Positions 44,111-51,953 of a stretch of 51,953 nt of DNA are shown one piece after another. Source of the stretch: Anaerophaga thermohalophila str. Valhall (GTDB lineage Bacteria > Bacteroidota > Bacteroidia > Bacteroidales > Marinilabiliaceae). Where the stretch lies: assembly GCF_000250735.1 (NCBI RefSeq), contig NZ_AHZV01000100.1:1-51953 (forward strand), in the 5' to 3' direction. Made by a program: the position numbers and the translations under genes. The notes under the pieces are model-generated. The model did not search any database. It was not told where the DNA came from and worked only from the letters and a program-made list of their open reading frames with translations. Position 1 is the stretch's first letter. Every line of letters begins with the position of its first letter.

Positions 44111-44878
44111 TTACTGGTTTTTGGCATGTTCAAATTTTCTTCTTCTCAGTTCGAAGTCATCTCCCAGATACACTCTTCTCACGTCAGGGTCTGCAGCCAG
44201 TTCTTCTGCGCTCCCGGCTTTCAGGATATCGCCCTCGAAAAGCAAATAGGCACGATCGGTGATTGAAAGGGTTTCGTGTACATTGTGGTCGGTAATAAGG
44301 ATACCGATGTTTTTGTATTTCAATTTTGCCACAATTTCCTGGATGTCTCTGACTGCAATGGGATCAACACCTGCAAAGGGTTCGTCAAGCAGAATGAATT
44401 TGGGATTGATAGCAAGTGCCCTGGCTATTTCCGTCCGCCTTCTTTCTCCTCCCGATAGTTGAATTCCAAGGCTTTTTCGGATGTGACCAAGACCAAATTC
44501 GTTGATAAGCTCCTCAAGGCGCTGTATCTGATACTCTTTTGGATATTTGGTCATTTCCAGCACTGCCCTGATGTTGTCTTCAACACTGAGTTTCCTGAAT
44601 ACACTGGCTTCCTGGGCAAGATATCCGATGCCTTTTTGGGCTCTCCGGTATACCGGTTCATTGGTAATTCTTTCGTGGTCGAGGTAAATTTCTCCGTCAT
44701 TTGGTTTTATCAATCCGACAATCATATAAAAGGTAGTGGTTTTTCCGGCACCGTTTGGCCCTAACAATCCCACTATTTCTCCCTGGCTCACTTCAACGGA
44801 AACTCCTTTTACCACGGTGCGGTTGCGGTATTTTTTTACAAGGTTGTCGGTATATAATCGCATCTTATGTTCTTCCAT
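44111..44878 (-). CDS. lptB: LPS export ABC transporter ATP-binding protein
   Basis: A 255-residue ATPase that powers lipopolysaccharide transport from the inner membrane with LptF/LptG. Walker [15 protein letters not shown], signature [15 protein letters not shown], Walker [14 protein letters not shown] and the switch His in [11 protein letters not shown] are all present. The frame is open to 44953, overlapping tatC; I use ATG 44878 ([12 protein letters not shown]), and ATG 44863 is possible. It follows tatC on the same strand. Confidence 0.94.
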   Translation of the reverse strand: MEEHKMRLYTDNLVKKYRNRTVVKGVSVEVSQGEIVGLLGPNGAGKTTTFYMIVGLIKPNDGEIYLDHERITNEPVYRRAQKGIGYLAQEASVFRKLSVEDNIRAVLEMTKYPKEYQIQRLEELINEFGLGHIRKSLGIQLSGGERRRTEIARALAINPKFILLDEPFAGVDPIAVRDIQEIVAKLKYKNIGILITDHNVHETLSITDRAYLLFEGDILKAGSAEELAADPDVRRVYLGDDFELRRRKFEHAKNQ

Positions 44879-44903
44879 GGTCATGTTGCATTTTTTGATG
44901 TGG

Positions 44904-45722
44904 TCATTGCTTAGCCACCTCTTTTGATCGTCTGTATTCAACTCCTCTTGCAATAATGATGCCTGCTTCGTAAAGCAGAATGAGTGGCAGACATACTAAT
45001 ATCTGGCTGATAACGTCGGGAGGGGTTATGATGGCTGCCAGCGCCAGTGTTACAACAATCGAATGCCGACGGTATTTTTTTAAGGTATCTGCCGTTACCA
45101 ACCCCACTTTGCTCATAAAATATATGAACATTGGTAATTCAAACAGAATTCCGCTTGCCAGAATGATTGATGATACTGTTCCTATGTATGAACCAAGGTT
45201 AACTATGTTGTCTACCTGTTCACTTACCTGGTAATTGCCCAGAAAATGAACCGACAGCGGGCTGATGATATAATAAGCAAACAGAATGCCTATGGTAAAA
45301 AGGATTGATGCAAAAAATATTGCTCCGCGGCTGCTCTCAATCTCCTCCTTGTAAAGTGCAGGTTTAATAAAACGCCAGAATTCCCAAAAAATAAGTGGAA
45401 ATGCTACAATAATGCCAGCCAGGAAGGAAATCCATAAATGTGTCGTAAACTGACCGGTCATATTGATGTTTTGTAGTGAAAGTGGTTCCCGGTTGATACA
45501 TAAAACAGGCATTCTCAGGTCTTCAGCCAGACGGCATAACAAACTGTTGGTAAAAAAGTCGGGTTTGCTTGGTCCCAACAGGATAACATCGAATACGATA
45601 TTTTTGAAAATGAAGGCCAGAACTGCAAACACAAAAATGTAAAGGAAGGATCTGACCAAATGCCAACGTAATTCTTCAAGATGTTCTAAAAAGGACATTT
45701 CGGTCTGGCTCTTGTTCTTCAT
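44904..45722 (-). CDS. tatC: Sec-independent protein translocase subunit TatC
   Basis: A 272-residue membrane protein with six predicted helices that recognises twin-arginine signal peptides. The N-terminal [17 protein letters not shown] motif with the conserved Glu residues is diagnostic, and the central [16 protein letters not shown] loop is also typical. It is preferred to start at 45722 ([17 protein letters not shown]); the frame opens three codons earlier. TatA is not in the window. The upstream gap to 45980 shows no clear feature. Confidence 0.95.
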   Translation of the reverse strand: MKNKSQTEMSFLEHLEELRWHLVRSFLYIFVFAVLAFIFKNIVFDVILLGPSKPDFFTNSLLCRLAEDLRMPVLCINREPLSLQNINMTGQFTTHLWISFLAGIIVAFPLIFWEFWRFIKPALYKEEIESSRGAIFFASILFTIGILFAYYIISPLSVHFLGNYQVSEQVDNIVNLGSYIGTVSSIILASGILFELPMFIYFMSKVGLVTADTLKKYRRHSIVVTLALAAIITPPDVISQILVCLPLILLYEAGIIIARGVEYRRSKEVAKQ

Positions 45723-45980
45723 GCGTATCAAATTGATTTTTTATCTGTCAATCTTCAGCCTCTCGGGTAACTTGTATCCAATCCAATAACTAAAAATCAA
45801 ACAGCTTACGTTCTGTTGCATATTATCCTGCGAAGATAAAAACACTTTCTTAATTATTTGTTTTTACCCATTCTATTTTATACCTTCAATATGTTTTACC
45901 CGGAATAATTTTGCGTCGTCGCAGTTTGTTTCCGATTTATTATTTTTTAAGAGTGTGTTTCACTCATAAAACGTGAAAAT

Positions 45981-46014
45981 TTTGTCCGGTATTCATAAAT
46001 ATCTATTAAATTTG
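45981..46014 (+). promoter_or_regulatory. Putative promoter for recQ
   Basis: TTTG at 45981-45984 and TAAATTTG at 46007-46014, with 22 nt between them. The start codon is 83 nt downstream. Confidence 0.45.
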
Positions 46015-46096
46015 TTTGCTTTTCGGGGGTCAAGAAAGGAAAGAGCAATAACAATCTGATATTGTGAAGGATACAGCGAAATAGTTTGATTTTGTT

Positions 46097-48277
46097 ATGA
46101 CTAAGCAGATTGACCTGAACGGTTATTTGAAAAAGCATTTTGGGTTCGATACTTTCAAGGGAAACCAGGAAGATATCATTAAAAACGTTCTTGACGGGAA
46201 TGATACTTTCGTACTGATGCCAACAGGGGGAGGGAAATCGCTCTGTTATCAGCTTCCGGCGTTAATTCTCGACGGTACGGCCATTGTTATTTCCCCGCTT
46301 ATAGCCCTGATGAAGAATCAGGTAGATGCGATGCGAAATTTCAGTGAAGATGACGGTATCGCCCACTTCTTAAATTCATCTTTGACAAAATCTGCCATCC
46401 AACAGGTTAAAGAAGATGTTATTTCCGGGAAGACAAGATTGTTGTATGTTGCGCCCGAATCTCTTACCAAGGATGAAAACATCCAGTTTCTTAAGCAGGT
46501 CAAAATATCATTTTATGCTGTAGACGAGGCTCACTGTATTTCGGAGTGGGGACATGACTTCCGCCCCGAGTACAGGCGTATCCGACCTATTATTAACGAG
46601 ATAGGCGAAGCACCGTTAATTGCTCTGACTGCTACTGCAACCCCTAAAGTTCAGCATGATATTCAGAAAAATCTTGGCATGCTGAATGCGAATGTTTTCA
46701 AATCTTCTTTTAATCGTCCTAATCTTTTTTATGAAATTCGGCCAAAGGTTAATGCTACAAGAGACATTATTAAAGTGTTGAAGGAGAATCCGGGGAAATC
46801 AGTGATTATTTATTGCCTGAGCCGGAAGAAAGTGGAAGAGCTGGCTGAAACGCTTGTTGTTAACGGCATAAAAGCCCTGCCTTATCACGCGGGGATGGAT
46901 GCGGCAACCCGTAGTGGTAATCAGGATAAATTTCTGATGGAAGAGATTGATGTAATTGTGGCTACCATTGCTTTTGGAATGGGAATAGACAAACCCGATG
47001 TTCGGATGGTTATTCATTACGATATTCCAAAGAGTCTCGAGGGCTATTATCAGGAAACCGGCAGGGCCGGGCGCGACGGGGGCGAAGGCAGATGCATTGC
47101 GTTTTACAGCTATAAAGACATCCAAAAGCTGGAAAAATTTATGCAAGGGAAGCCTCTTGCAGAACAGGAGATCGGGAAGCAGCTTTTGCTTGAAACCGTG
47201 GCTTATGCTGAGTCTTCGTTGTGCCGAAGGAAAACTTTGCTGCATTACTTTGGCGAAACTTACACAGAGGAAAATTGCGGTTCGTGCGACAATTGCATCA
47301 ACCCCAAAGAGCAGTTTGAGGGAAAAGATTCCATCGTTAAGTTGCTCAAAGTTGTTAACGAACTTAAAGAGCGCTTTAAAACCGAGCATGTTGTTAATGT
47401 ACTGACGGGTAAGATCACCAGTGTGGTTAAATCATACCACCATCACGAACTCGGTATTTTTGGGTGTGGCAGCGAGGAAGATGAAAAATTCTGGCATGCA
47501 GTAACAAGACAATCATTGGTTGCCGGATTATTATCCAAGGATATTGAAAATTATGGTCTTCTTAAAGTAACTGCAAAGGGGCATGAATACATTAAAAAAC
47601 CTTACAGCATTAGCCTGACCCGTGATCACGATTATGATGAACTGGAACAGGAATCACGATCGGCCGGCGGAACTGCTGCCGTGGATACAGGCTTGTTTTC
47701 GATGTTGAAAGACCTGAGAAAACAAATTTCGAAGAAGAAAAATCTTCCGCCTTTCGTAATCTTCCAGGATCCTTCGTTGGAAGCGATGGCGACTTATTAT
47801 CCGGTGACACTTGAAGAGTTGCAGAATATGCCGGGTGTTGGTGCCGGAAAAGCCAGGCGATACGGGAAAGAGTTTGTTGAGCTTATTCAGCGGCACGTTG
47901 AAGAGAATGAAATTGAACGTCCGATGGACATGGTCGTTAAGACAGTGGCCAATAAAAGTAAACTTAAGGTTTCGATTATTCAGAGTATAGACCGGCAGGT
48001 GTCACTTGACGATATTGCCGATTCTAAAGGAATTGATTTGCTCGAACTTCTGAAAGAAATAGAGTCGATTGTTTACTCCGGAACACGTGTCAATATTGAT
48101 TATTACATCAATCAGGTAATGGACGAGGAACATCGCGACGACATATTTTATTATTTTAAGGAAGATGCTGAAACCGACGATATAGCAGCTGCATTGGAAG
48201 AACTTGGTGAAGACGAGTATTCCGAGGAGGATGTCAGAATGGTGCGGATCAAGTTTATCTCCGAAGTAGGCAATTAG
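46097..48277 (+). CDS. recQ: ATP-dependent DNA helicase RecQ
   Basis: A 726-residue 3'-5' helicase for recombination and replication-fork repair. It has Walker A MPTGGGKSLCYQLP, a DEAHCISEWGHDFRPEYR motif II plus aromatic loop, and the arginine motif QETGRAGRDG. A zinc-binding cysteine cluster (about residues 377-400, CGSCDNC) precedes a winged-helix RQC region. An HRDC domain lies near residues 550-600 (LEAMATYYP, GVGAGKARRYG), and an acidic C-terminal extension of about 100 residues is typical of Bacteroidota RecQ. Its stop overlaps the convergent gene by 4 bases. Confidence 0.97.
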   Translation: MTKQIDLNGYLKKHFGFDTFKGNQEDIIKNVLDGNDTFVLMPTGGGKSLCYQLPALILDGTAIVISPLIALMKNQVDAMRNFSEDDGIAHFLNSSLTKSAIQQVKEDVISGKTRLLYVAPESLTKDENIQFLKQVKISFYAVDEAHCISEWGHDFRPEYRRIRPIINEIGEAPLIALTATATPKVQHDIQKNLGMLNANVFKSSFNRPNLFYEIRPKVNATRDIIKVLKENPGKSVIIYCLSRKKVEELAETLVVNGIKALPYHAGMDAATRSGNQDKFLMEEIDVIVATIAFGMGIDKPDVRMVIHYDIPKSLEGYYQETGRAGRDGGEGRCIAFYSYKDIQKLEKFMQGKPLAEQEIGKQLLLETVAYAESSLCRRKTLLHYFGETYTEENCGSCDNCINPKEQFEGKDSIVKLLKVVNELKERFKTEHVVNVLTGKITSVVKSYHHHELGIFGCGSEEDEKFWHAVTRQSLVAGLLSKDIENYGLLKVTAKGHEYIKKPYSISLTRDHDYDELEQESRSAGGTAAVDTGLFSMLKDLRKQISKKKNLPPFVIFQDPSLEAMATYYPVTLEELQNMPGVGAGKARRYGKEFVELIQRHVEENEIERPMDMVVKTVANKSKLKVSIIQSIDRQVSLDDIADSKGIDLLELLKEIESIVYSGTRVNIDYYINQVMDEEHRDDIFYYFKEDAETDDIAAALEELGEDEYSEEDVRMVRIKFISEVGN

Positions 48278-50307
48278 AATTTCACCCGTATCTGAGCCGT
48301 TAAAGTGGTTTTTTTATCGGACCGAACCAGTTGATAACCTGTACCGGTTTCGTCTCTGTCATCATATTTCCATCGCGCACAGCGGAGCCATAAATGAAGG
48401 TTATTCATGATTTTGTAGTTGATAAGAAGGAGATAACGACTGCCTCTTCCCGAGTAAGCGGGTACCGAAAACATGTACAGCACATCCGGCTCGTAGGCAT
48501 ACATTCGTGCCGAATAATCCGAAGAATTAAAAAGAGCATATCTGAGTGTTGCGGTGAAGTTTTCTTTGGTGTTTTTCCATTTGATATCCTGTGAAAGCAT
48601 ATTTCCCGTTTCTCTGTTATTATCGATATTCACAAAATGCCATTGGAGCAAAGTGGTGAATTGCCATCCTCCTGTTAGTTTTTGCCGGAATTGACCCTTA
48701 ATCTGGTCAGACTTAATATCGACAACAGAGTTTTCTGCACTGTTGTAAGCAATATTCGTTGGTTTTTCTCTGTGTCGGTATCTGATATACAATGTTGCGT
48801 CATTGTCAAAGTCCTTCTCTATGACCCCCATCCAGTCGAACCCGGAGGATGGAGCATCTGCATTAAATTTCAACCATTTGAACCGATAATAATCGAAATA
48901 AGAGGAAATTGTGATTCTTAACGGGAGTTCCCACTTTATTCCCGAATAGAGACCACTTTCGCCTGCAAAGCTGCTGCTTTCTGTCATAGGAGCAGCCAAT
49001 GGGGCATGATATTTAACAGGGATTGTCCGGTGACCGAGAACTAACGAAAAACCGGGAGCCGCCCCCCATATTATTCCATGATAGAAGGCAGGATGAGTGA
49101 ATTGGTCAAAAGCTATCTCTCCAAACAATAACCAGCGTCTTTGGCTGATCACATACGAGAGCCAGCTGTTCCGGTTCTCTTTACCATTGAAATAGAATTG
49201 GTTGTATGGCTTAACTTCCGGGCAGAGGGGTTTGTCAAGCCGATAATAGAGGTGCCCGGCTTCAACATCAATCCATTTGCCTGTGTAGGAGATTCTGCCT
49301 CCTGCCGCCAGCTCTGTTGTGTTGTGGCGTTGTTCGAGTTCCGCAGATGTCCTGTGTAAGCCGTCTTCCCGAAGACTTGATATGCAACTGCTGTCGGCCG
49401 CCAGTCTCCCGTCTCTTTTTTTCAGGGAAAAGAATGGGGAAAAGGTAAATCTCTCAAACCCAATAGTAAAATAACCGCCATTCATGCCAGAATATTCAGA
49501 AGCGGAAAGAGACGGACGAAAAGGCGACCGTCGGTTGCGTATCGAGGTGGTCATCGAACTCTTTCTTTGAGGCATTCCCGACTGAACAACCAACCCTTGC
49601 GCGGCACTGATCTGGTAGTTACCAACACCGGCTTCTTTAATCCACCCTTTTTTGTTTTGATAATGGAGATAACCTGTTAACAGATCGAATGTTTTTATTT
49701 CGTTCGCAAACATCGGTTCCCCCGGGTCTTTTTCCGCAATCAGTCCGGCACTCAGACCACGATTGGTCGTTATCTCGATTCTGTTGTACAGCTTAACCGG
49801 ATCGCCTGCAAATGGCCTGATTCCTTCGCTGTTTTTGCGGAACCCTTCGGCTTTTTCGAGCTGATACATACTTCTGAGAAATGCATCTCCCCAAATTCTG
49901 ATTTTTCCGGGACTTGTCTCAACAGGTCCGAAACGGATAAGCGGTTGCAGGAGTTTTATTGTTTTTACATCGAGCCCTTCAACAGCCTGCAACTCATAAA
50001 TGGTTAAAAAAGGACCGTTGATGTATCTTTTATACAGAATGTTTTCTATTTCGAGGTCTGTAAGAAAAAAGATGCGCTCCAAATCTTCACGGGATGCATT
50101 GTTGATATTGAGGGGATGTTTTGTAAGACTGAGAAGGTCTTCGATCAGCAGGGCAATGTCTTCCTGCTCTGTTTCTTGAGCATATTCGGCGGCAATGTTT
50201 TCAGCCCAATGCTCAAGATTATCGTAATCCTGGGCAATTGTGACAAGATTGATAGAGCAAACACAAAAACTGAAAACAAGGCAGGATTTTTTTAGCAGAG
50301 TTATCAC
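48274..50307 (-). CDS. Secreted helix-hairpin-helix protein with predicted outer-membrane barrel
   Basis: A 677-residue protein with a signal peptide (residues 1 to about 25, cleaved near TIA-Q). Residues 65-127 form two ComEA-like helix-hairpin-helix units (NINNASREDLERIFFLT and FLTIYELQAVEGLDVKTIKLL). The remaining 540 residues are beta-strand-rich with alternating aromatic residues and end in RVKF, like an outer-membrane barrel. The start overlaps the stop of the PorV-like gene by four bases, so the two are coupled. HhH units usually bind DNA without sequence preference; a role in DNA handling at the envelope is possible but not shown. Confidence 0.85.
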   Translation of the reverse strand: MITLLKKSCLVFSFCVCSINLVTIAQDYDNLEHWAENIAAEYAQETEQEDIALLIEDLLSLTKHPLNINNASREDLERIFFLTDLEIENILYKRYINGPFLTIYELQAVEGLDVKTIKLLQPLIRFGPVETSPGKIRIWGDAFLRSMYQLEKAEGFRKNSEGIRPFAGDPVKLYNRIEITTNRGLSAGLIAEKDPGEPMFANEIKTFDLLTGYLHYQNKKGWIKEAGVGNYQISAAQGLVVQSGMPQRKSSMTTSIRNRRSPFRPSLSASEYSGMNGGYFTIGFERFTFSPFFSLKKRDGRLAADSSCISSLREDGLHRTSAELEQRHNTTELAAGGRISYTGKWIDVEAGHLYYRLDKPLCPEVKPYNQFYFNGKENRNSWLSYVISQRRWLLFGEIAFDQFTHPAFYHGIIWGAAPGFSLVLGHRTIPVKYHAPLAAPMTESSSFAGESGLYSGIKWELPLRITISSYFDYYRFKWLKFNADAPSSGFDWMGVIEKDFDNDATLYIRYRHREKPTNIAYNSAENSVVDIKSDQIKGQFRQKLTGGWQFTTLLQWHFVNIDNNRETGNMLSQDIKWKNTKENFTATLRYALFNSSDYSARMYAYEPDVLYMFSVPAYSGRGSRYLLLINYKIMNNLHLWLRCARWKYDDRDETGTGYQLVRSDKKTTLTAQIRVKF

Positions 50308-51143
50308 CGTTCACCTCCTTTCTTTCTGCTAAAAGAATAAATGATGCCCGCAGTTGAACTCATTCCAAGATGATCGTGATGATTGGCTGCAAGCTTGATC
50401 TCCAGATTTTTCCAGTTAATATTGGCTCCAACAGCCAGCCTGACGGGTTTTGCAGAAACAGCACCACAAAACTCAGCCATTTTGTGCAGCCTTGCTTCCA
50501 GACCGACCGAGTATACCTGCCTGGAATAGTCTGTACGGTGCATAACATCGGCAGTTAGCCGAAAAGAAGGAGAAAGTCCGGCTATAAAGGCTGCTGACAG
50601 AAATGATGGGAGTGGTTGGTCATTGTATTCGTCCGGTATTTTCTGACGAGCCGGGTTTTTAGCCGAAACAGCGAAAGAAGCTGTCTCAGATAAACGAAAG
50701 CGGAAACCTGCATCCAAAAGGAAAGCGCCTGGTGTTTTGGCATTTTTAATGTATCTCCAAAGGTATACCATCCGACAGCCTAAACTCAAACGGTTGGATA
50801 AAGCTCTGGCGGCTGTAATCCCTGCTTGTTGTATATTGAAAAGTTGATTCCCGTACCTGGAGTAAGATAGTCCGGTATTAATTAAAGAAGAGGGGATAAT
50901 GACAAAAGCGGTTTGCGTGCTCAATGCCTCAATTTGGAAAGCATTGTGATAGCCTGTGCCTGCAATGGGTTGGCGGATGTTAGAAATGCCTGAAGGATTA
51001 GCAAATACAGCCCATGCCGTTGAGTCGCTTGCTCCGGAGAGGCCTAATGCTATTGTTGAGGGCGATGGGAAATTGTAATCCTGACCTTTGGAATGGGTTG
51101 ATGCTATGGTCAGAAGGATTGCAAAAAAAAGTTTTTTGATCAT
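50304..51143 (-). CDS. PorV/PorQ-like outer-membrane beta-barrel protein
   Basis: A 279-residue protein with a signal peptide (about residues 1-20, THSKGQ) and FadL/PorV-type barrel features: an early ALGLSGASDSTAWAVFANPSGIS motif and alternating strand residues throughout. PorV/PorQ proteins serve type IX secretion or related outer-membrane export. It is shorter than typical PorV (about 390 residues) and similar in size to PorQ-like proteins. The next gene downstream overlaps by four bases. The exact subfamily is uncertain. Confidence 0.8.
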   Translation of the reverse strand: MIKKLFFAILLTIASTHSKGQDYNFPSPSTIALGLSGASDSTAWAVFANPSGISNIRQPIAGTGYHNAFQIEALSTQTAFVIIPSSLINTGLSYSRYGNQLFNIQQAGITAARALSNRLSLGCRMVYLWRYIKNAKTPGAFLLDAGFRFRLSETASFAVSAKNPARQKIPDEYNDQPLPSFLSAAFIAGLSPSFRLTADVMHRTDYSRQVYSVGLEARLHKMAEFCGAVSAKPVRLAVGANINWKNLEIKLAANHHDHLGMSSTAGIIYSFSRKKGGER

Positions 51144-51226
51144 TTCGGGTCGGTACTGGTTTGGTTAATATCTTCTGCAATATAAGAAGATTGTATAAAA
51201 CAAACAAATCCAGCACGTTGATGCTG

Positions 51227-51832
51227 TCAGATAAGCATAATGCCGGAACCGATAATGATCAAACCTAAAAAGTATCCTGCATATATCTGAAAAGGAGAAT
51301 GGGCGTTCAGATAAAGTCTGGCCATTGCCACAAGCCCCGAGATAACAACTATTACCGAGAACAGGGGAAGAAGATCAATGCCATATTCAAACATCAATGC
51401 AACCAGGAGACCAGAAACACCCCCAACAGCAAGCGCGTGCAGACTAATTTTCCAAAAAAAAGAAATGGCAACAGAGATAAGTATTGCGATAAGCGAGGAA
51501 AGCAAAAATGCTTCAATGAGGACAGAAACATTCAGACGGGTCAGAAGAAAATAACCGAGAAGAAAGAAAGCAGCGGAGGTGAGTGCCGGGTAAACTCGCT
51601 CGCGGGCGGTCTCCATTTCAAAACTTTTTATCAGCTTGATTTGAAGAAACAGCGGAAGTAATGAAACCGGCAGCAGGCAGGTGGAAGTGAATACAATAAT
51701 ATATACCAGACGCTTTATTTCAAATGGGAGAAATGCATGGTGGTTTCCTGAATTCAGAATAAAAAAAATCCCAAGAGTTGGCATTAGCATGGGATGGAAA
51801 AGAAAGGACAGTATTTTACTGAAAAGCTTCAT
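51227..51832 (-). CDS. PAP2-like membrane protein
   Basis: A 201-residue protein with about six membrane segments. It resembles the Bacteroidota PAP2-superfamily branch (ISLHALAVGGVSGL and ARLYLNAHSPFQIYAGYFLG). The histidines of the SxxH-like and AHSPFQ motifs are at the expected sites, but the first phosphatase motif (KxxxxxxRP) is not obvious, so enzymatic activity is unsure. The start is at ATG 51832; the frame extends to 51889. A role in phospholipid or undecaprenyl phosphate turnover is possible. Confidence 0.75.
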   Translation of the reverse strand: MKLFSKILSFLFHPMLMPTLGIFFILNSGNHHAFLPFEIKRLVYIIVFTSTCLLPVSLLPLFLQIKLIKSFEMETARERVYPALTSAAFFLLGYFLLTRLNVSVLIEAFLLSSLIAILISVAISFFWKISLHALAVGGVSGLLVALMFEYGIDLLPLFSVIVVISGLVAMARLYLNAHSPFQIYAGYFLGLIIIGSGIMLI

Positions 51833-51953
51833 CCGTATAAATTTTGTTTTAACAGGCTTAATGGAACTCGCATGCAAGCATTTATACATATTTTTATTGA
51901 GGGAATCCCTGTCATATTTGTTTCATCTTAACCTGCTTTATTCATAAGTTTTC

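Noticed and set aside
46799-47389. A 196-residue open frame antisense to recQ
   Set aside because: It lies opposite well-conserved helicase motifs and has no recognisable domain.

Overview
The window is a chromosomal segment of a Bacteroidota bacterium, most likely in or near Bacteroidales/Marinilabiliales. Pointers are: TAnnTTTG-type -7 promoter boxes, some with a TTTG box about 20 nt upstream; the long three-domain form of IspG; GldA together with PorV/PorQ-like and type IX secretion (T9SS) sorting-domain-like proteins; a DUF6261-type protein; and the gene orders hpt-adk-obgE and tig-clpP-clpX. The assignment is inferred from gene content; no 16S rRNA is present.

Layout. 1-1.3 kb: a tandem repeat at the window edge and a DUF6261-type gene. 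1.3-5.8 kb: both methylmalonyl-CoA mutase subunits on the minus strand, with a small GxxExxY gene between them that is tightly flanked by inverted repeats. 6-9.5 kb: a secreted protein of unknown function, then a scar where a truncated LuxR-type regulator abuts a 5'-truncated GH43 arabinanase, then a hairpin-rich stretch. 9.5-14.1 kb: a lipoprotein endonuclease/exonuclease/phosphatase gene with a YdcZ-type transporter, a secreted sorting-domain-like protein, and ispG. 14.4-24.6 kb: gldA, pdxH, purE, hpt-adk-obgE, lpxH, a FabH-like gene, ispD, ppa and a frameshifted yifB/comM. 25-29 kb: a small membrane protein, mutL and two rhomboid proteases. 29.4-34.5 kb: a second endonuclease/exonuclease/phosphatase protein, thyA, folA, an MBL hydrolase and an acyl-CoA synthetase. 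35.3-39.1 kb: larE-larB-larC (nickel-pincer cofactor synthesis, no larA in view), a Crp/Fnr regulator and an OsmC protein. 39.1-39.9 kb: a gene-free repeat mosaic. 39.9-43.4 kb: tig (frameshifted), clpP and clpX. 43.9-46 kb: tRNA-Leu, lptB and tatC. 46-51.9 kb: recQ, a secreted helix-hairpin-helix/barrel protein paired with a PorV-like protein, and a PAP2-like membrane protein.

Most genes are housekeeping: isoprenoid synthesis by the MEP pathway (ispD, ispG), purine salvage and synthesis, thymidylate/folate, lipid A (lpxH, lptB), protein quality control and DNA repair. The unusual content is mainly non-coding. A family of about 165-176 bp foldback elements has six near-complete copies and several fragments. 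Its hairpin stem shows paired, compensatory base changes between copies, and copies sit directly on or next to stop codons of neighbouring genes. A second repeat (AACGCAAAGACGC type) brackets the GxxExxY gene inside the mutase operon and occurs without the gene at two other sites. Two conserved genes, tig and yifB, each carry a single-base frameshift, which may be real or a sequence error.
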